DNA of 64,000 bases, taken from assembly GCF_900142545.1 (NCBI RefSeq), contig NZ_FRBF01000002.1, forward strand, positions 186,001 to 250,000, in the 5' to 3' direction. The stretch is from Fibrobacter sp. UWT2 (GTDB lineage Bacteria; Fibrobacterota; Fibrobacteria; Fibrobacterales; Fibrobacteraceae). This document shows, in pieces, positions 1 through 7,927 of the stretch. Below the pieces are notes generated by a model. The model was not told the origin of the DNA. It saw only the letters and a program-made list of their open reading frames with translations, and ran no database searches. Each line of letters opens with the position of its first letter. The stretch's first letter is position 1. The position numbers and the translations under genes were made by a program.

Positions 1-271
1 CTGCAGGCACGGCTGCTTCGCGAGCAGAGTCCAGCAAAAAGCTTCCGAGCATGGTGAGTTCCTGCTTCAAAAGGCCATGGGCACTTGTGATCCCCAAAGC
101 CTTAAAGCTGTTGGAACAAACTAATTGGGCCAGATGACCGTCCTTGTGGGCGGGCGTCGGCTTGACCGGACGCATTTCATACAAATCCACTTTAAAACCG
201 CGGCTAGCAAGTTGCAAAGCCGCTTCGCATCCGGCGAGTCCACCACCGATTACACGTACGCGTTCATTCAT
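1..271 (-). CDS. trmFO: TrmFO, folate-dependent tRNA (uracil-54-C5)-methyltransferase, N-terminal part
   Basis: This is the first ~90 residues of TrmFO, cut by the window edge. The enzyme uses methylenetetrahydrofolate and FAD to make ribothymidine at position 54 of tRNA. The N-terminus shows the FAD-binding motif VIGGGLAGCEAA (residues ~7-18), followed by the YEMRPVKPTPAH and LVCSNSFKA blocks that separate TrmFO from its relative MnmG. The ATG (269-271) overlaps the TGA of the upstream DUF494-like gene by one base, so the two are translationally coupled at the end of a four-gene operon. Family recognition is strong; only the C-terminal remainder is unseen. Confidence 0.93.
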   Translation of the reverse strand, partial: MNERVRVIGGGLAGCEAALQLASRGFKVDLYEMRPVKPTPAHKDGHLAQLVCSNSFKALGITSAHGLLKQELTMLGSFLLDSAREAAVPA

Positions 272-726
272 CAGTTCATTATGGTCTTGCGATAGTTCTT
301 CGCGTTACCAATCCAGAGCTTCACGAGCAGTTCTTCCAGCGAGGCCGATGTCACGAACTCGGGGTCGGCGTCTTGAATCTCGTCTGAAATCATATTTGCT
401 TGCGTGGGGTTCAACATTCCGTAATAAAGCGCTTCCATGAGCTGTGACAGGAATTCCGGTGACACGCGTGCCACGTATTCCATGTCGTTCAGCGGAGGAA
501 GCTGGCTTTTATCCGGGCTGAACTGGTCCAGGTTGTCCATGGTCCACAGATCAGCGGCCTTACCCATGTCGGCGGTCAGCGCAACGCTTTTAATAGCGGA
601 ACGGTATTCGTTCCACTCTTTGGCGGTCGTCTTGCCGGCTTTGCGAATCTTCTTCAGAAATCCAAGGACTGTGTAATACAGATCCTTTTCTCTCCGATTG
701 ATTTCTTTTTGAGACGTGGGCATCAT
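271..726 (-). CDS. Smg/DUF494-like protein
   Basis: A 151-residue helical protein of uncertain function. The C-terminal half (an acidic segment followed by SLEELLVKLWIG) aligns by eye with the tail of the DUF494 (Smg) family, whose genes are often found near topA, dprA or trmFO. That neighbourhood fits here, because trmFO starts inside its stop codon. I chose the ATG at 726 because AAGGA lies six bases upstream; a TTG two codons earlier is less likely. It begins 18 bases after the purH-like stop and is probably co-transcribed with it. The DUF494 assignment is tentative and the role is unknown. Confidence 0.6.
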   Translation of the reverse strand: MMPTSQKEINRREKDLYYTVLGFLKKIRKAGKTTAKEWNEYRSAIKSVALTADMGKAADLWTMDNLDQFSPDKSQLPPLNDMEYVARVSPEFLSQLMEALYYGMLNPTQANMISDEIQDADPEFVTSASLEELLVKLWIGNAKNYRKTIMN

Positions 727-744
727 AGGCAATCCTTAAGGATC

Positions 745-1797
745 TTAGTGACGGAAATGCCTCATGCCGGTGAATACCATGGCCACGTCGAGCTTGTTGC
801 ACGCGTCGATGGAGAGGTCGTCCTTCTTGGAGCCACCCGGCTGCACGATGTACTTCACGCCAGCCTTGGCTGCGGCTTCTACGTTGTCCGGGAACGGGAA
901 GAAGGCGTCGGAGCCCATGACGACTTCGCCGAATACCTTCTGTTCCAGAGCCTTGAGACCGGCCTTGTCGATGCACTTGCCTTTTTCGTTGAAGAACTTC
1001 TGAGCTTCCTTCATGCGGGCAACGTTGTCGCGCACGCGGGGCTGGCAGAGGCGGAGGTTAGAGTCAATGCGGTTCGGCTGGCCGGGGCCGAGGCCGAGAA
1101 CCTGGAAGTAGCCGCGGGCGTATTCGTAACCCATTACGATGGCGTTAGACTTGGTGTGCTTGGTAACAATCCAGGTGAAGCGGGCGAGGGCTTCCTTGTT
1201 CTTGGGGAACTTCTTCTTGGTGACGCATTCGAACTTCTCATAGACGTCCACGTCGCGGTCCTGGACGAGCATGCCGCCAATCACGTGCTTGTAAACCTTC
1301 ATCTTGGTGGCCTTCTTGATTTCGCCCACTTCCAGGAGGCGGATGTCCTTGGACTTGTTCTTGAGAAATTCGAGAGCATCCTTTTCAAAAGCCGGAGCGA
1401 GGAGGATTTCTACGAAACGGCCCTTGAGGAGCATGGCAGTCTTCAGGTCAACCTTCTTGGTCACGGCGATCACAGAACCGAAGGCCGACACCGGGTCACC
1501 TGCCCAGGCGGCTTCGAAAGCCTTGTCGAGGGTCTTGCCGGTTGCAAGTCCGCAGGGGTTCATGTGCTTCACGATGACGACAGCGTTTTCTCCGGCGAAT
1601 TCGCGGGCCATCTCGAGGGCGGCGTCTGCGTCGACGATGTTGTTGTAAGAAAGTTCCTTACCCCAGAGCTGCTTTGCGGTAGCGAGGCTTGCTTCGGTGC
1701 AGGTCGGGTCGCGGTAGAACACCGCAGACTGGTGGGAGTTTTCACCGTAGCGCATGGGAACGGGGTCAACAAATTTCAAGACGAGATCTTTGGACAT
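745..1797 (-). CDS. Stand-alone AICAR transformylase (PurH C-terminal domain only)
   Basis: This 350-residue protein carries the AICAR transformylase half of PurH, which formylates AICAR with 10-formyl-THF in the penultimate step of IMP synthesis. The KHMNPCG motif (~residues 77-83) holds the catalytic Lys-His pair, and the terminal FTGMRHFRH block closes the domain. Bifunctional PurH is normally about 510-530 residues; the N-terminal MGS-like IMP cyclohydrolase domain is absent here. AAAGGAAA just upstream of the ATG and the MRYGENSHQ motif near the N-terminus show that this is the native start rather than a truncation. Cyclohydrolase must then be encoded elsewhere. It sits third from the end of the nifU-like/trmFO operon. 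Confidence 0.88.
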   Translation of the reverse strand: MSKDLVLKFVDPVPMRYGENSHQSAVFYRDPTCTEASLATAKQLWGKELSYNNIVDADAALEMAREFAGENAVVIVKHMNPCGLATGKTLDKAFEAAWAGDPVSAFGSVIAVTKKVDLKTAMLLKGRFVEILLAPAFEKDALEFLKNKSKDIRLLEVGEIKKATKMKVYKHVIGGMLVQDRDVDVYEKFECVTKKKFPKNKEALARFTWIVTKHTKSNAIVMGYEYARGYFQVLGLGPGQPNRIDSNLRLCQPRVRDNVARMKEAQKFFNEKGKCIDKAGLKALEQKVFGEVVMGSDAFFPFPDNVEAAAKAGVKYIVQPGGSKKDDLSIDACNKLDVAMVFTGMRHFRH

Positions 1798-1836
1798 AAG
1801 GTTTCCTTTGTTGTTTTCAAACTTTAATATAAAATT

Positions 1837-2676
1837 TTAGAAAAGGCTGGGGGGAGGATTGTTATCGTCTAATCCAGCCAAATTTCGGTCAGCATCAGAC
1901 ATTTCGTTCTGCTGAATGTTGTCGAGCGGGTCTTCGGGTTCCACAATCAGGTTGTAGTACACGTTGTTCTTGAGTTCGTCTTCGATATAGAAGAGCGTTC
2001 CGCCCATGGCAGAACCGCAACCGGCGCAGGCACCCTGGTAGCGGATTTTCAGGCGGTTGTCTTCGGTCAAATCGAGAATTTCAACGTCGCCACCGTCGCC
2101 CTGGAGCATACCGCGTACGGACTGGTGCAGCCAGGCTTCAACCTTTTCGATTTTCTGAATCTTGGTGAGGGCGTTCCATTCGGCGTCCGCTTCGGCACGG
2201 CCTTCGGCGGTTTGCGTGCGGTACTTGATGCGTTCCATCTTTTCGCGCACCAGAATGGCGGTTGCCTTCTTTTCGGGGTACACGTCGTAAACGCGCTTGA
2301 TCAGCGTGTTCATCTGCTTGATTTCAGGAGCGTTTTCGGCAATGGCCGGTACGTCCGGCGTGTCGCGGAGCTCGAGTTCCAGACTTTCGGCGGTAATTGC
2401 GCAGGCTTCGTCGATGGTTGCCATCTGGATCTTTTTGCAGAAGGTGTCTGCAAGGGCGGTAAAAATCGGGCCGCCGTAGGTAAAGAATCTCGTTTCCAGA
2501 ATCTTGTCGCATTCCGGATCAATCATCAAATAAACTTTAAGGCTAGCCTCTTTGACATCGACCAGGGCGAGGCCTTTTTCGTCGGCTTCGATTTGGAAGA
2601 TGGCTCCACGGTATTTGGGGGCCTTGGCTAGTTCTTGTAACTTTTTCGATAAATTTGCGCACAGTTCTTCGCTCAT
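1837..2676 (-). CDS. NifU-like protein: degenerate IscU-type domain plus NifU C-terminal Fe-S domain
   Basis: A 279-residue protein with two parts. Residues ~45-125 resemble IscU (ETRFFTYGGPIF corresponds to the RFKTYGCGSA region), but the three scaffold cysteines of IscU are not present at the expected places. Residues ~175-245 form a NifU C-terminal domain with GDGGDVE and the cluster-binding CAGC motif. NifU C-terminal domains carry and transfer Fe-S clusters, so the protein may be an Fe-S carrier rather than a scaffold. The acidic, Asn-rich tail is unusual. There is no Shine-Dalgarno: TAAATT lies seven bases before the ATG, as in other leaderless-type starts here. It probably heads the operon running to trmFO. 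Confidence 0.75.
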   Translation of the reverse strand: MSEELCANLSKKLQELAKAPKYRGAIFQIEADEKGLALVDVKEASLKVYLMIDPECDKILETRFFTYGGPIFTALADTFCKKIQMATIDEACAITAESLELELRDTPDVPAIAENAPEIKQMNTLIKRVYDVYPEKKATAILVREKMERIKYRTQTAEGRAEADAEWNALTKIQKIEKVEAWLHQSVRGMLQGDGGDVEILDLTEDNRLKIRYQGACAGCGSAMGGTLFYIEDELKNNVYYNLIVEPEDPLDNIQQNEMSDADRNLAGLDDNNPPPSLF

Positions 2677-2820
2677 ATGCCCAAATTTAGAAAATTTAAG
2701 CCGTTTTGGAGTTCTTTTTAAGGTGTTGTTGGTGAGTTAAACAACAGATTTTCCTTTGCAAAAGGTCCTTTTTTCTTACGAAAAAATATTTTTCTCGTAG
2801 AATTCTCAAGGAGTGATAAT

Positions 2821-3654
2821 ATGAATTTCAAAAAATTTGGTCTTGCGGTTCTCGCCGCTTCCGTTTTCACTTTCATTGCTTGCGATGATTCCGCTTCGGC
2901 AAGCAGCGATGACGCCAAGGGCGATACCCCGCAGACGATCGTTTCTAGCGATTCGAATGCTGGTACCGACAATACCGCTGTCAGCTCTTCTAGCGAAGCA
3001 GGCGCTACGAATACGGAAACTCAGAATGCAGGTGGCGACAGCGAAACCAATCCGGGTACAGAAACTAATCCTGGCGCTGAAACGAATCCGGGAACGGATA
3101 CGGAGCCTGCGGTCGCAAGTTCTTCGAGCGATGGCGGAGCCACTTTTACTCCGGATACAAGTTTCAATTACACGGATTACCTGAAGTGTGACGAAGAAGG
3201 CGCTACCCAGGAACAGTTCGGCATGACGCAGACTTGTAAGGATGGTCAGTGGACGGTGGACTCCACTGCAATCTTGGACATGATGAAGTGCGATGAAGAA
3301 GGTGCTACTCAGAACATGATGGGCATGGCAACGATGGTTTGCAAAAACGGCCAGTGGGAATATGATTCCACGGCAACTGCTGAAGCCAACAAGTGCACTG
3401 AAGAAGGTGCTACGAAGACTGAAACCATGATGGGCGCAATGGAAATGACCTATGTCTGCAAGGATGGTCAGTGGACTATCGATATGTCCAGCTTCGGCAA
3501 CATGTTCGGCGGCGACAGCACCGGTGGCTTTAGCTTCGGTGATTTCGGCGGCGGTGATTTCGGTGGTGGCGACATCGACTGGAGCCAATTCGGCGGTGGA
3601 GACTTTGGTGGTGGCGCTGGCGAAATTCCTGAACAAACCCCTGGCTTAAAGTAA
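2821..3654 (+). CDS. Secreted lipoprotein with Cys-containing repeats and Gly-rich tail
   Basis: A 277-residue lipoprotein with a basic N-terminus, a hydrophobic stretch and the lipobox FIAC (Cys ~21). An acidic Ser/Thr/Asn-rich linker (~22-115) contains repeated ETNPG units. Three repeats follow (~120-230), each with the pattern KCxEEGAT ... CKxGQW, giving one conserved Cys pair per unit, which may be disulphide-bonded. The tail is rich in Gly, Asp and Phe (GGGDFGGG). AAGGAGTGATAAT just before the ATG is a strong ribosome-binding site. I do not recognise a functional family; Ser/Thr linkers of this style are common in Fibrobacter surface lipoproteins. It is monocistronic, with an intrinsic terminator 21 bases after the stop. 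Confidence 0.85.
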   Translation: MNFKKFGLAVLAASVFTFIACDDSASASSDDAKGDTPQTIVSSDSNAGTDNTAVSSSSEAGATNTETQNAGGDSETNPGTETNPGAETNPGTDTEPAVASSSSDGGATFTPDTSFNYTDYLKCDEEGATQEQFGMTQTCKDGQWTVDSTAILDMMKCDEEGATQNMMGMATMVCKNGQWEYDSTATAEANKCTEEGATKTETMMGAMEMTYVCKDGQWTIDMSSFGNMFGGDSTGGFSFGDFGGGDFGGGDIDWSQFGGGDFGGGAGEIPEQTPGLK

Positions 3655-3674
3655 TTTTCCTCACTCATAAAACC

Positions 3675-3702
3675 AAAGCCCCGACAATGTCGGGGCTTTT
3701 TG
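3675..3702 (+). terminator. Intrinsic terminator after the lipoprotein gene
   Basis: AAAGCCCCGAC and GTCGGGGCTTT form an 11-bp perfect stem with a three-base loop, followed by a short T run. It lies between convergent genes (the lipoprotein and glgC) and can serve both strands. Confidence 0.9.
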
Positions 3703-3721
3703 AATAGGTTTAGAAAGACGT

Positions 3722-4972
3722 TTATGCCTTAATAATGGTATCCTTTGCAAGAACCACGATTCCGGATTCGGTCACGTGGAAGAGCTTCTTGTCTCGTTCC
3801 AGGTCGTAGCCAATCTGGAAGCCGGCCGGAATGTGCAGACCCTTTTCGATGATGGCGCGGCGCACCTTGGCGCCAGGGCCAATCGTCACGTTCGGGAACA
3901 GTATCGATTCTTCGACCAGGGCGTCTTTCTGGATAGAAACACCGGGGGAGAGAATGCTCTTGACAACGGTACCGCCGCCAATGATACAGCCCGAAGACAC
4001 GATGGAGTCGATGGCTGCACCCTGGTGGGCATTGCCGTCGCCAGCAAAGAATCTTGCAGGAGGCTGGTTCCAGTTGAAAGTACGGATCGGCCAGTAGTTG
4101 TTGTAAAGGTCAAACGGCGGGTTTTCGGAGCAAAGGTCCATGTTCGCTTCGAAGAAGGCGTCGAGCGTTCCCACATCGCGCCAGTAACCCTTGGTGCTGG
4201 CCTGTTCGCCGCGCACGATATTGGTGTTGAAGTCGTACACGTAAACGGGGTAGTCCTTGTACAGGCTCGGAATAATGTGCTTGCCGAAGTCGGTCGCGCC
4301 GTTTTCGGCACCCTTCAAGAGTTCACGCACCAGGAACTTGCTCGTAAAGATGTAGTTGCCCATGCTCGCAAGGCAGTAGCCGGGGTTGCCGGGCATTTCT
4401 TTGGGGTTCTTGGGCTTTTCTTCGAAACCGATCATACGGTTGTCGGCGTCCACTTCGATAATACCGAATTCAGAAGCTTCGGAAACCGGCACCGGAATGG
4501 CGGCAATGGTCAAAAGGGCGGCACGGCTCAGGTGGAAATCGATCATCTGGTTGATATCCATCTTGTAAATGTGGTCGCCACCGAAAATGGCCACGAGGTC
4601 CGGGCGTTCGTCGGTAATCAGGTTGATATTCTGGAAAATGGCGTCGGCGGTACCCTTGTACCAGTCATCACCAGTGCGCATCTGTGCAGGAACCAGGTCC
4701 ACGTATTGGTCAAGACTTGCGTTCAGGTTCCAGGCTGCAGAAATGTGCTTGTTCAAGGAATCGCTCTTGAACTGCGTCAAAACCTTGATTTTGAAGATGC
4801 CGGAGTTGATAAAGTTGTTCAGCACAAAGTCGATAATGCGGTAGGTTCCGCCAAAATGGACGGCAGGCTTCGCGCGGTCGCGGGTGAGGGGCTGTAAACG
4901 GCTGCCTTGACCGCCGGCCATGATCATGCAAAGGATGTTTTTCTGGTGTTCTCTAGAATAAGACCAACTCAT
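3722..4972 (-). CDS. glgC: Glucose-1-phosphate adenylyltransferase
   Basis: A 416-residue ADP-glucose pyrophosphorylase, making ADP-glucose from glucose-1-phosphate and ATP for glycogen synthesis. The nucleotidyltransferase domain (~10-280) begins with MAGGQGSRLQPLTRDRAKPA, and GTADAIFQN and GGDHIYKMD follow. A left-handed beta-helix domain (~300-400) is seen as the repeated hexapeptide-like IDSIVSSGCIIGGGTVVKSIL. Length and motifs are standard. Glycogen storage is well known in Fibrobacter. The gene is divergent from pckG across a 270-base regulatory region, so the gluconeogenic and storage genes may share regulation; that last point is inference. Confidence 0.95.
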   Translation of the reverse strand: MSWSYSREHQKNILCMIMAGGQGSRLQPLTRDRAKPAVHFGGTYRIIDFVLNNFINSGIFKIKVLTQFKSDSLNKHISAAWNLNASLDQYVDLVPAQMRTGDDWYKGTADAIFQNINLITDERPDLVAIFGGDHIYKMDINQMIDFHLSRAALLTIAAIPVPVSEASEFGIIEVDADNRMIGFEEKPKNPKEMPGNPGYCLASMGNYIFTSKFLVRELLKGAENGATDFGKHIIPSLYKDYPVYVYDFNTNIVRGEQASTKGYWRDVGTLDAFFEANMDLCSENPPFDLYNNYWPIRTFNWNQPPARFFAGDGNAHQGAAIDSIVSSGCIIGGGTVVKSILSPGVSIQKDALVEESILFPNVTIGPGAKVRRAIIEKGLHIPAGFQIGYDLERDKKLFHVTESGIVVLAKDTIIKA

Positions 4973-5242
4973 ATAGCAATAACCTTATAATGAGGGCTAA
5001 AACGCCCTTTTCGTGTATACAAGCCTAATTTATGTAATTTTAGGCTAAATGAAAAGATTTTTACAAAAAAAATCGAATTTTTTTTGCACTTGTCTGTATA
5101 GGGCGGACTGCGTGTGGCGGATGGATGGGGTGATTTAGTTCAAAAAATTGCCAATGCCCCTGCAATTTGGACATTGTTTTTTGTAAATTTTACCGCGTTC
5201 GAAATTATCGAAACTTAACGTTAAACCAAACAGGAGCTCATA
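4973..5242. promoter_or_regulatory. Divergent glgC/pckG control region with two palindromes
   Basis: This 270-base AT-rich region holds no gene. Close to pckG lie TTCGA-N5-TCGAA (5198-5212) and the perfect palindrome TTAACGTTAA (5215-5224), just before AGGAG of pckG. A TAAATT box near 5184 is a plausible pckG -10. The palindromes fall in the expected leader or operator zone and could bind a regulator, but no known binding site is recognised. Confidence 0.45.
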
Positions 5243-7102
5243 ATGAGTCTTACCCTTAACGATATCAAGCACCCGAAGATCAGTACTTGGGTGAATGAAA
5301 TGATTGCCATGTGCGAACCGGACAACGTCGTTGTCGTTGACGGCTCCAAGGAAGAATACGATGCCCTTATGCAGAAGTGCGTCAAGGCTGGCCTCGCCAC
5401 GAAGCTCGCCAAGAAGGAAAACTGCTACCTGTTCCGTTCTCTCCCGTCTGACGTGGCCCGCGTCGAATCCCGTACCTTCATTTCCTCTGTGAAGGAAGAA
5501 GATGCAGGTCCGACCAACCACTGGATCGACCCGTCTGAACTCAAGCAGACGATGCGTAAGCTCTATAAGGGTTGTATGCATGGCCGTACCATGTACGTGA
5601 TTCCGTTCTGCATGGGCCCGCTCGGCTCCCCGATTTCCAAGAACGGTATCGAAGTCACTGACTCCGAATACGTTGTTCTCAACATGGACATCATGACTCG
5701 CGCCGGTAAGAAGGTTCTCGACATCTTCAATGCAGACGTGAACGCTGAATTCGTTCCGTGCCTCCACTCCGTTGGTAAGCCGCTCCGCGAATGCGAAAGC
5801 GACAACGGCATCTGGCCCTGCGCTGACGTTGAATACAAGTACATCACTCAGTTCCCCGAAGAACGCCTCATTTGGTCCTACGGTTCGGGCTACGGTGGAA
5901 ACGCTCTTCTCGGTAAGAAGTGCTTCGCTCTCCGTATCGCTACCGTTCTCGCTCGCGACGAAGGCTGGCTCGCTGAACACATGCTCATCCTCAAGCTCAC
6001 CAACCCGAAGGGCGAAGTCAAGTACGTGACAGGCGCATTCCCGTCTGCTTGCGGTAAGACGAACCTCGCCATGCTCATCCCGACTATCCCGGGCTGGAAG
6101 GTCGAAACCATCGGTGACGACATTGCATGGATGAAGTTTGGTAAGGATGGCCGTCTCTATGCTATTAACCCGGAAGCCGGCTTCTTCGGCGTTGCTCCGG
6201 GCACCTCTGCAGAATCCAACAAGAACGCTCTTATCTCTGCAGAAAAGAACACCATTTACACCAACTGCGCCCTCACTGAAGACGGCGACATCTGGTGGGA
6301 AGGCATCGGCTACCCGGCTAAGGGCAAGCTCGTTGACTGGAAGGGCAAGACCCGTGACGCTCTCCCGAAGGACAAGGCTCCTAAGGGCGAAGAAATGGCT
6401 CACCCGAACGCTCGCTTCACCGCTCCGGCCAAGCAGTGCCCCTGCATCGCCAAGGAATGGGAAGATCCTGCTGGCGTGCCTATCGACGCTATCCTCTTCG
6501 GTGGCCGTCGTCCGTCTACTATTCCTCTGGTTCACCAGTCCCTCAGCTGGAACCACGGCGTGTTCCTTGGCTCCATCGTGGGTTCCGAAATCACGGCTGC
6601 CTCTACGATTGACGCCTCTCAGGTCGGTAAGATCCGTCGCGACCCGTTCGCCATCCTCCCGTTCTGCGGCTACAACATGGGTGACTATTTCAAGCACTGG
6701 ATCGAAATCGGTAAGAAGTCTACCGAAGACAAGCTCCCGAAGATCTTCTACGTGAACTGGTTCCGTAAGGATGCCAACAACGAAAAGCTTCCGGGTGGCT
6801 TCATGTGGCCGGGTTACGGCGACAACAGCCGCGTGCTCGCTTGGATTTTCGACCGTTGCAACGGCGATAACTCCAACGTTGTTGAAACCGCTATCGGTTA
6901 CATGCCGAAGACCCTCAACACTGACGGTCTCGCTGACTACTACAAGGAAACCCTCCCGGAAATCCTCAAGGTTGATGTGGAAGGCTGGAAGAAGGAACTC
7001 GCCGACGTTAAGGAAAATCACTATCCGAAGTTCGGCAAGCACCTCCCGAAGGAACTCTCTGACATCATCGACATGATCCAGGATCGTTTGAACAAGGCAT
7101 AA
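5243..7102 (+). CDS. pckG: Phosphoenolpyruvate carboxykinase, GTP type
   Basis: A 619-residue GTP-dependent PEPCK interconverting oxaloacetate and PEP. It carries the PEPCK P-loop [13 protein letters not shown] (~268-280) with the GTP-class active-site Cys, [16 protein letters not shown] in the substrate site, and [13 protein letters not shown] with the NHG motif (~418-440). Length agrees with the family (about 600-620). AACAGGAGCTCATAATG provides a clear ribosome-binding site. Codon use is strongly biased (AAG, CTC, GAA, GGT), as expected of a highly expressed enzyme. In succinate-producing anaerobes PEPCK fixes CO2 onto PEP to enter the reductive succinate branch, a role consistent with but not proved by this sequence. 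A strong terminator follows. Confidence 0.97.
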   Translation: MSLTLNDIKHPKISTWVNEMIAMCEPDNVVVVDGSKEEYDALMQKCVKAGLATKLAKKENCYLFRSLPSDVARVESRTFISSVKEEDAGPTNHWIDPSELKQTMRKLYKGCMHGRTMYVIPFCMGPLGSPISKNGIEVTDSEYVVLNMDIMTRAGKKVLDIFNADVNAEFVPCLHSVGKPLRECESDNGIWPCADVEYKYITQFPEERLIWSYGSGYGGNALLGKKCFALRIATVLARDEGWLAEHMLILKLTNPKGEVKYVTGAFPSACGKTNLAMLIPTIPGWKVETIGDDIAWMKFGKDGRLYAINPEAGFFGVAPGTSAESNKNALISAEKNTIYTNCALTEDGDIWWEGIGYPAKGKLVDWKGKTRDALPKDKAPKGEEMAHPNARFTAPAKQCPCIAKEWEDPAGVPIDAILFGGRRPSTIPLVHQSLSWNHGVFLGSIVGSEITAASTIDASQVGKIRRDPFAILPFCGYNMGDYFKHWIEIGKKSTEDKLPKIFYVNWFRKDANNEKLPGGFMWPGYGDNSRVLAWIFDRCNGDNSNVVETAIGYMPKTLNTDGLADYYKETLPEILKVDVEGWKKELADVKENHYPKFGKHLPKELSDIIDMIQDRLNKA

Positions 7103-7123
7103 TAAGTTTCCTTAAGGAACTTT

Positions 7124-7163
7124 AAAATCCCTGCTACCATTCATGGTGGCGGGGATTTTTTTT
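7124..7163 (+). terminator. Intrinsic terminator after pckG
   Basis: AAATCCCTGCTACCAT and ATGGTGGCGGGGATTT form a long stem with a G-U pair, followed by a run of eight T residues. Confidence 0.92.
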
Positions 7164-7209
7164 CGTTATTTGAAAAATTATTGCCCCAAGCTTTCAATTT
7201 TTAGTTATA

Positions 7210-7231
7210 TTCCAAGTTGGAATAGTCCAAC
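7210..7231. promoter_or_regulatory. Overlapping inverted repeats upstream of the padR-like gene (candidate operator)
   Basis: TTCCAA-G-TTGGAA (7210-7222) is a perfect palindrome that overlaps GTTGGA-N4-TCCAAC (7216-7231), so three TTGGA half-sites alternate in a 22-base stretch. It lies about 47 bases before the padR-like start codon, where an autoregulatory operator would be expected. No protein-binding evidence is available from sequence alone. Confidence 0.55.
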
Positions 7232-7277
7232 AAGTGAATCTTAATGGATTTTTCTGGAATTAGAAGAAGGGTAATAT

Positions 7278-7874
7278 ATGAATCGTTATGACTTGGTACT
7301 TCTGGGACTGATCCTGGAGAAGCAACGCAGTGGTTACGACATCATTACCGAGGTTCGTAACCGCGAATTGGACCGCTGGGCGAACCTCAGCACCTCGACC
7401 GTTTACAACAGGCTAGCAACGCTAGAAAAACATGGCGACATTTCTGGTCAGAGCGTACGTGACGGAAACCGTCCTGAACGCGTGGTGTTCACGATTACCG
7501 AAAAGGGGCGCGACACCTTGCGCAAGGAAGTGCTTAAGCACTTGACTGGCTTTAACGATGACCCGAGAACGCTCGGCTTCGCTTTCCTTTTTGGTGCAGA
7601 GCAGAAAGAACTTATTCGATCACTTGAAGCGCATGAACGTCGCTTGGTGAAAGAGGTAGAACGCTTGGAACAGATGATTGCCGAAGAACCGCGCCCGACC
7701 CTTTTTGCAGAAGGCCCGTTCCTCAACTGCATGAGCCGCGACCACATTCTGGTGGAACTCAAGTATGTGCGCGCCGCTATCGGAATTTTGCGTGATCCGG
7801 TACGCAACAAGAAACTCGACGGCTACTTTTACATCAACTTTGGAAACCGCGATTTTGTGAATAAGAAAGACTAG
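7278..7874 (+). CDS. PadR-family transcriptional regulator
   Basis: A 198-residue regulator. Residues 1-100 form the PadR winged helix (LLGLILEKQRSGYDI, then STSTVYNRLATLEKHG with the GNRPERVVFTITEKG wing). Residues ~105-198 are a helical C-terminal dimerisation domain with an acidic, charged heptad pattern. GAAGAAGGGTAATAT precedes the ATG. The promoter carries overlapping palindromes at 7210-7231 that could be its own operator. The next gene, 53 bases downstream, is cellobiose phosphorylase with its own -10 and ribosome-binding site, so regulation of cellobiose catabolism by this protein is possible but only suggested by adjacency. Confidence 0.88.
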   Translation: MNRYDLVLLGLILEKQRSGYDIITEVRNRELDRWANLSTSTVYNRLATLEKHGDISGQSVRDGNRPERVVFTITEKGRDTLRKEVLKHLTGFNDDPRTLGFAFLFGAEQKELIRSLEAHERRLVKEVERLEQMIAEEPRPTLFAEGPFLNCMSRDHILVELKYVRAAIGILRDPVRNKKLDGYFYINFGNRDFVNKKD

Positions 7875-7927
7875 TTTTTTTCTATATTTACACCCGGAAT
7901 TTAACAACCCCCTCTTACGGAGAAACA

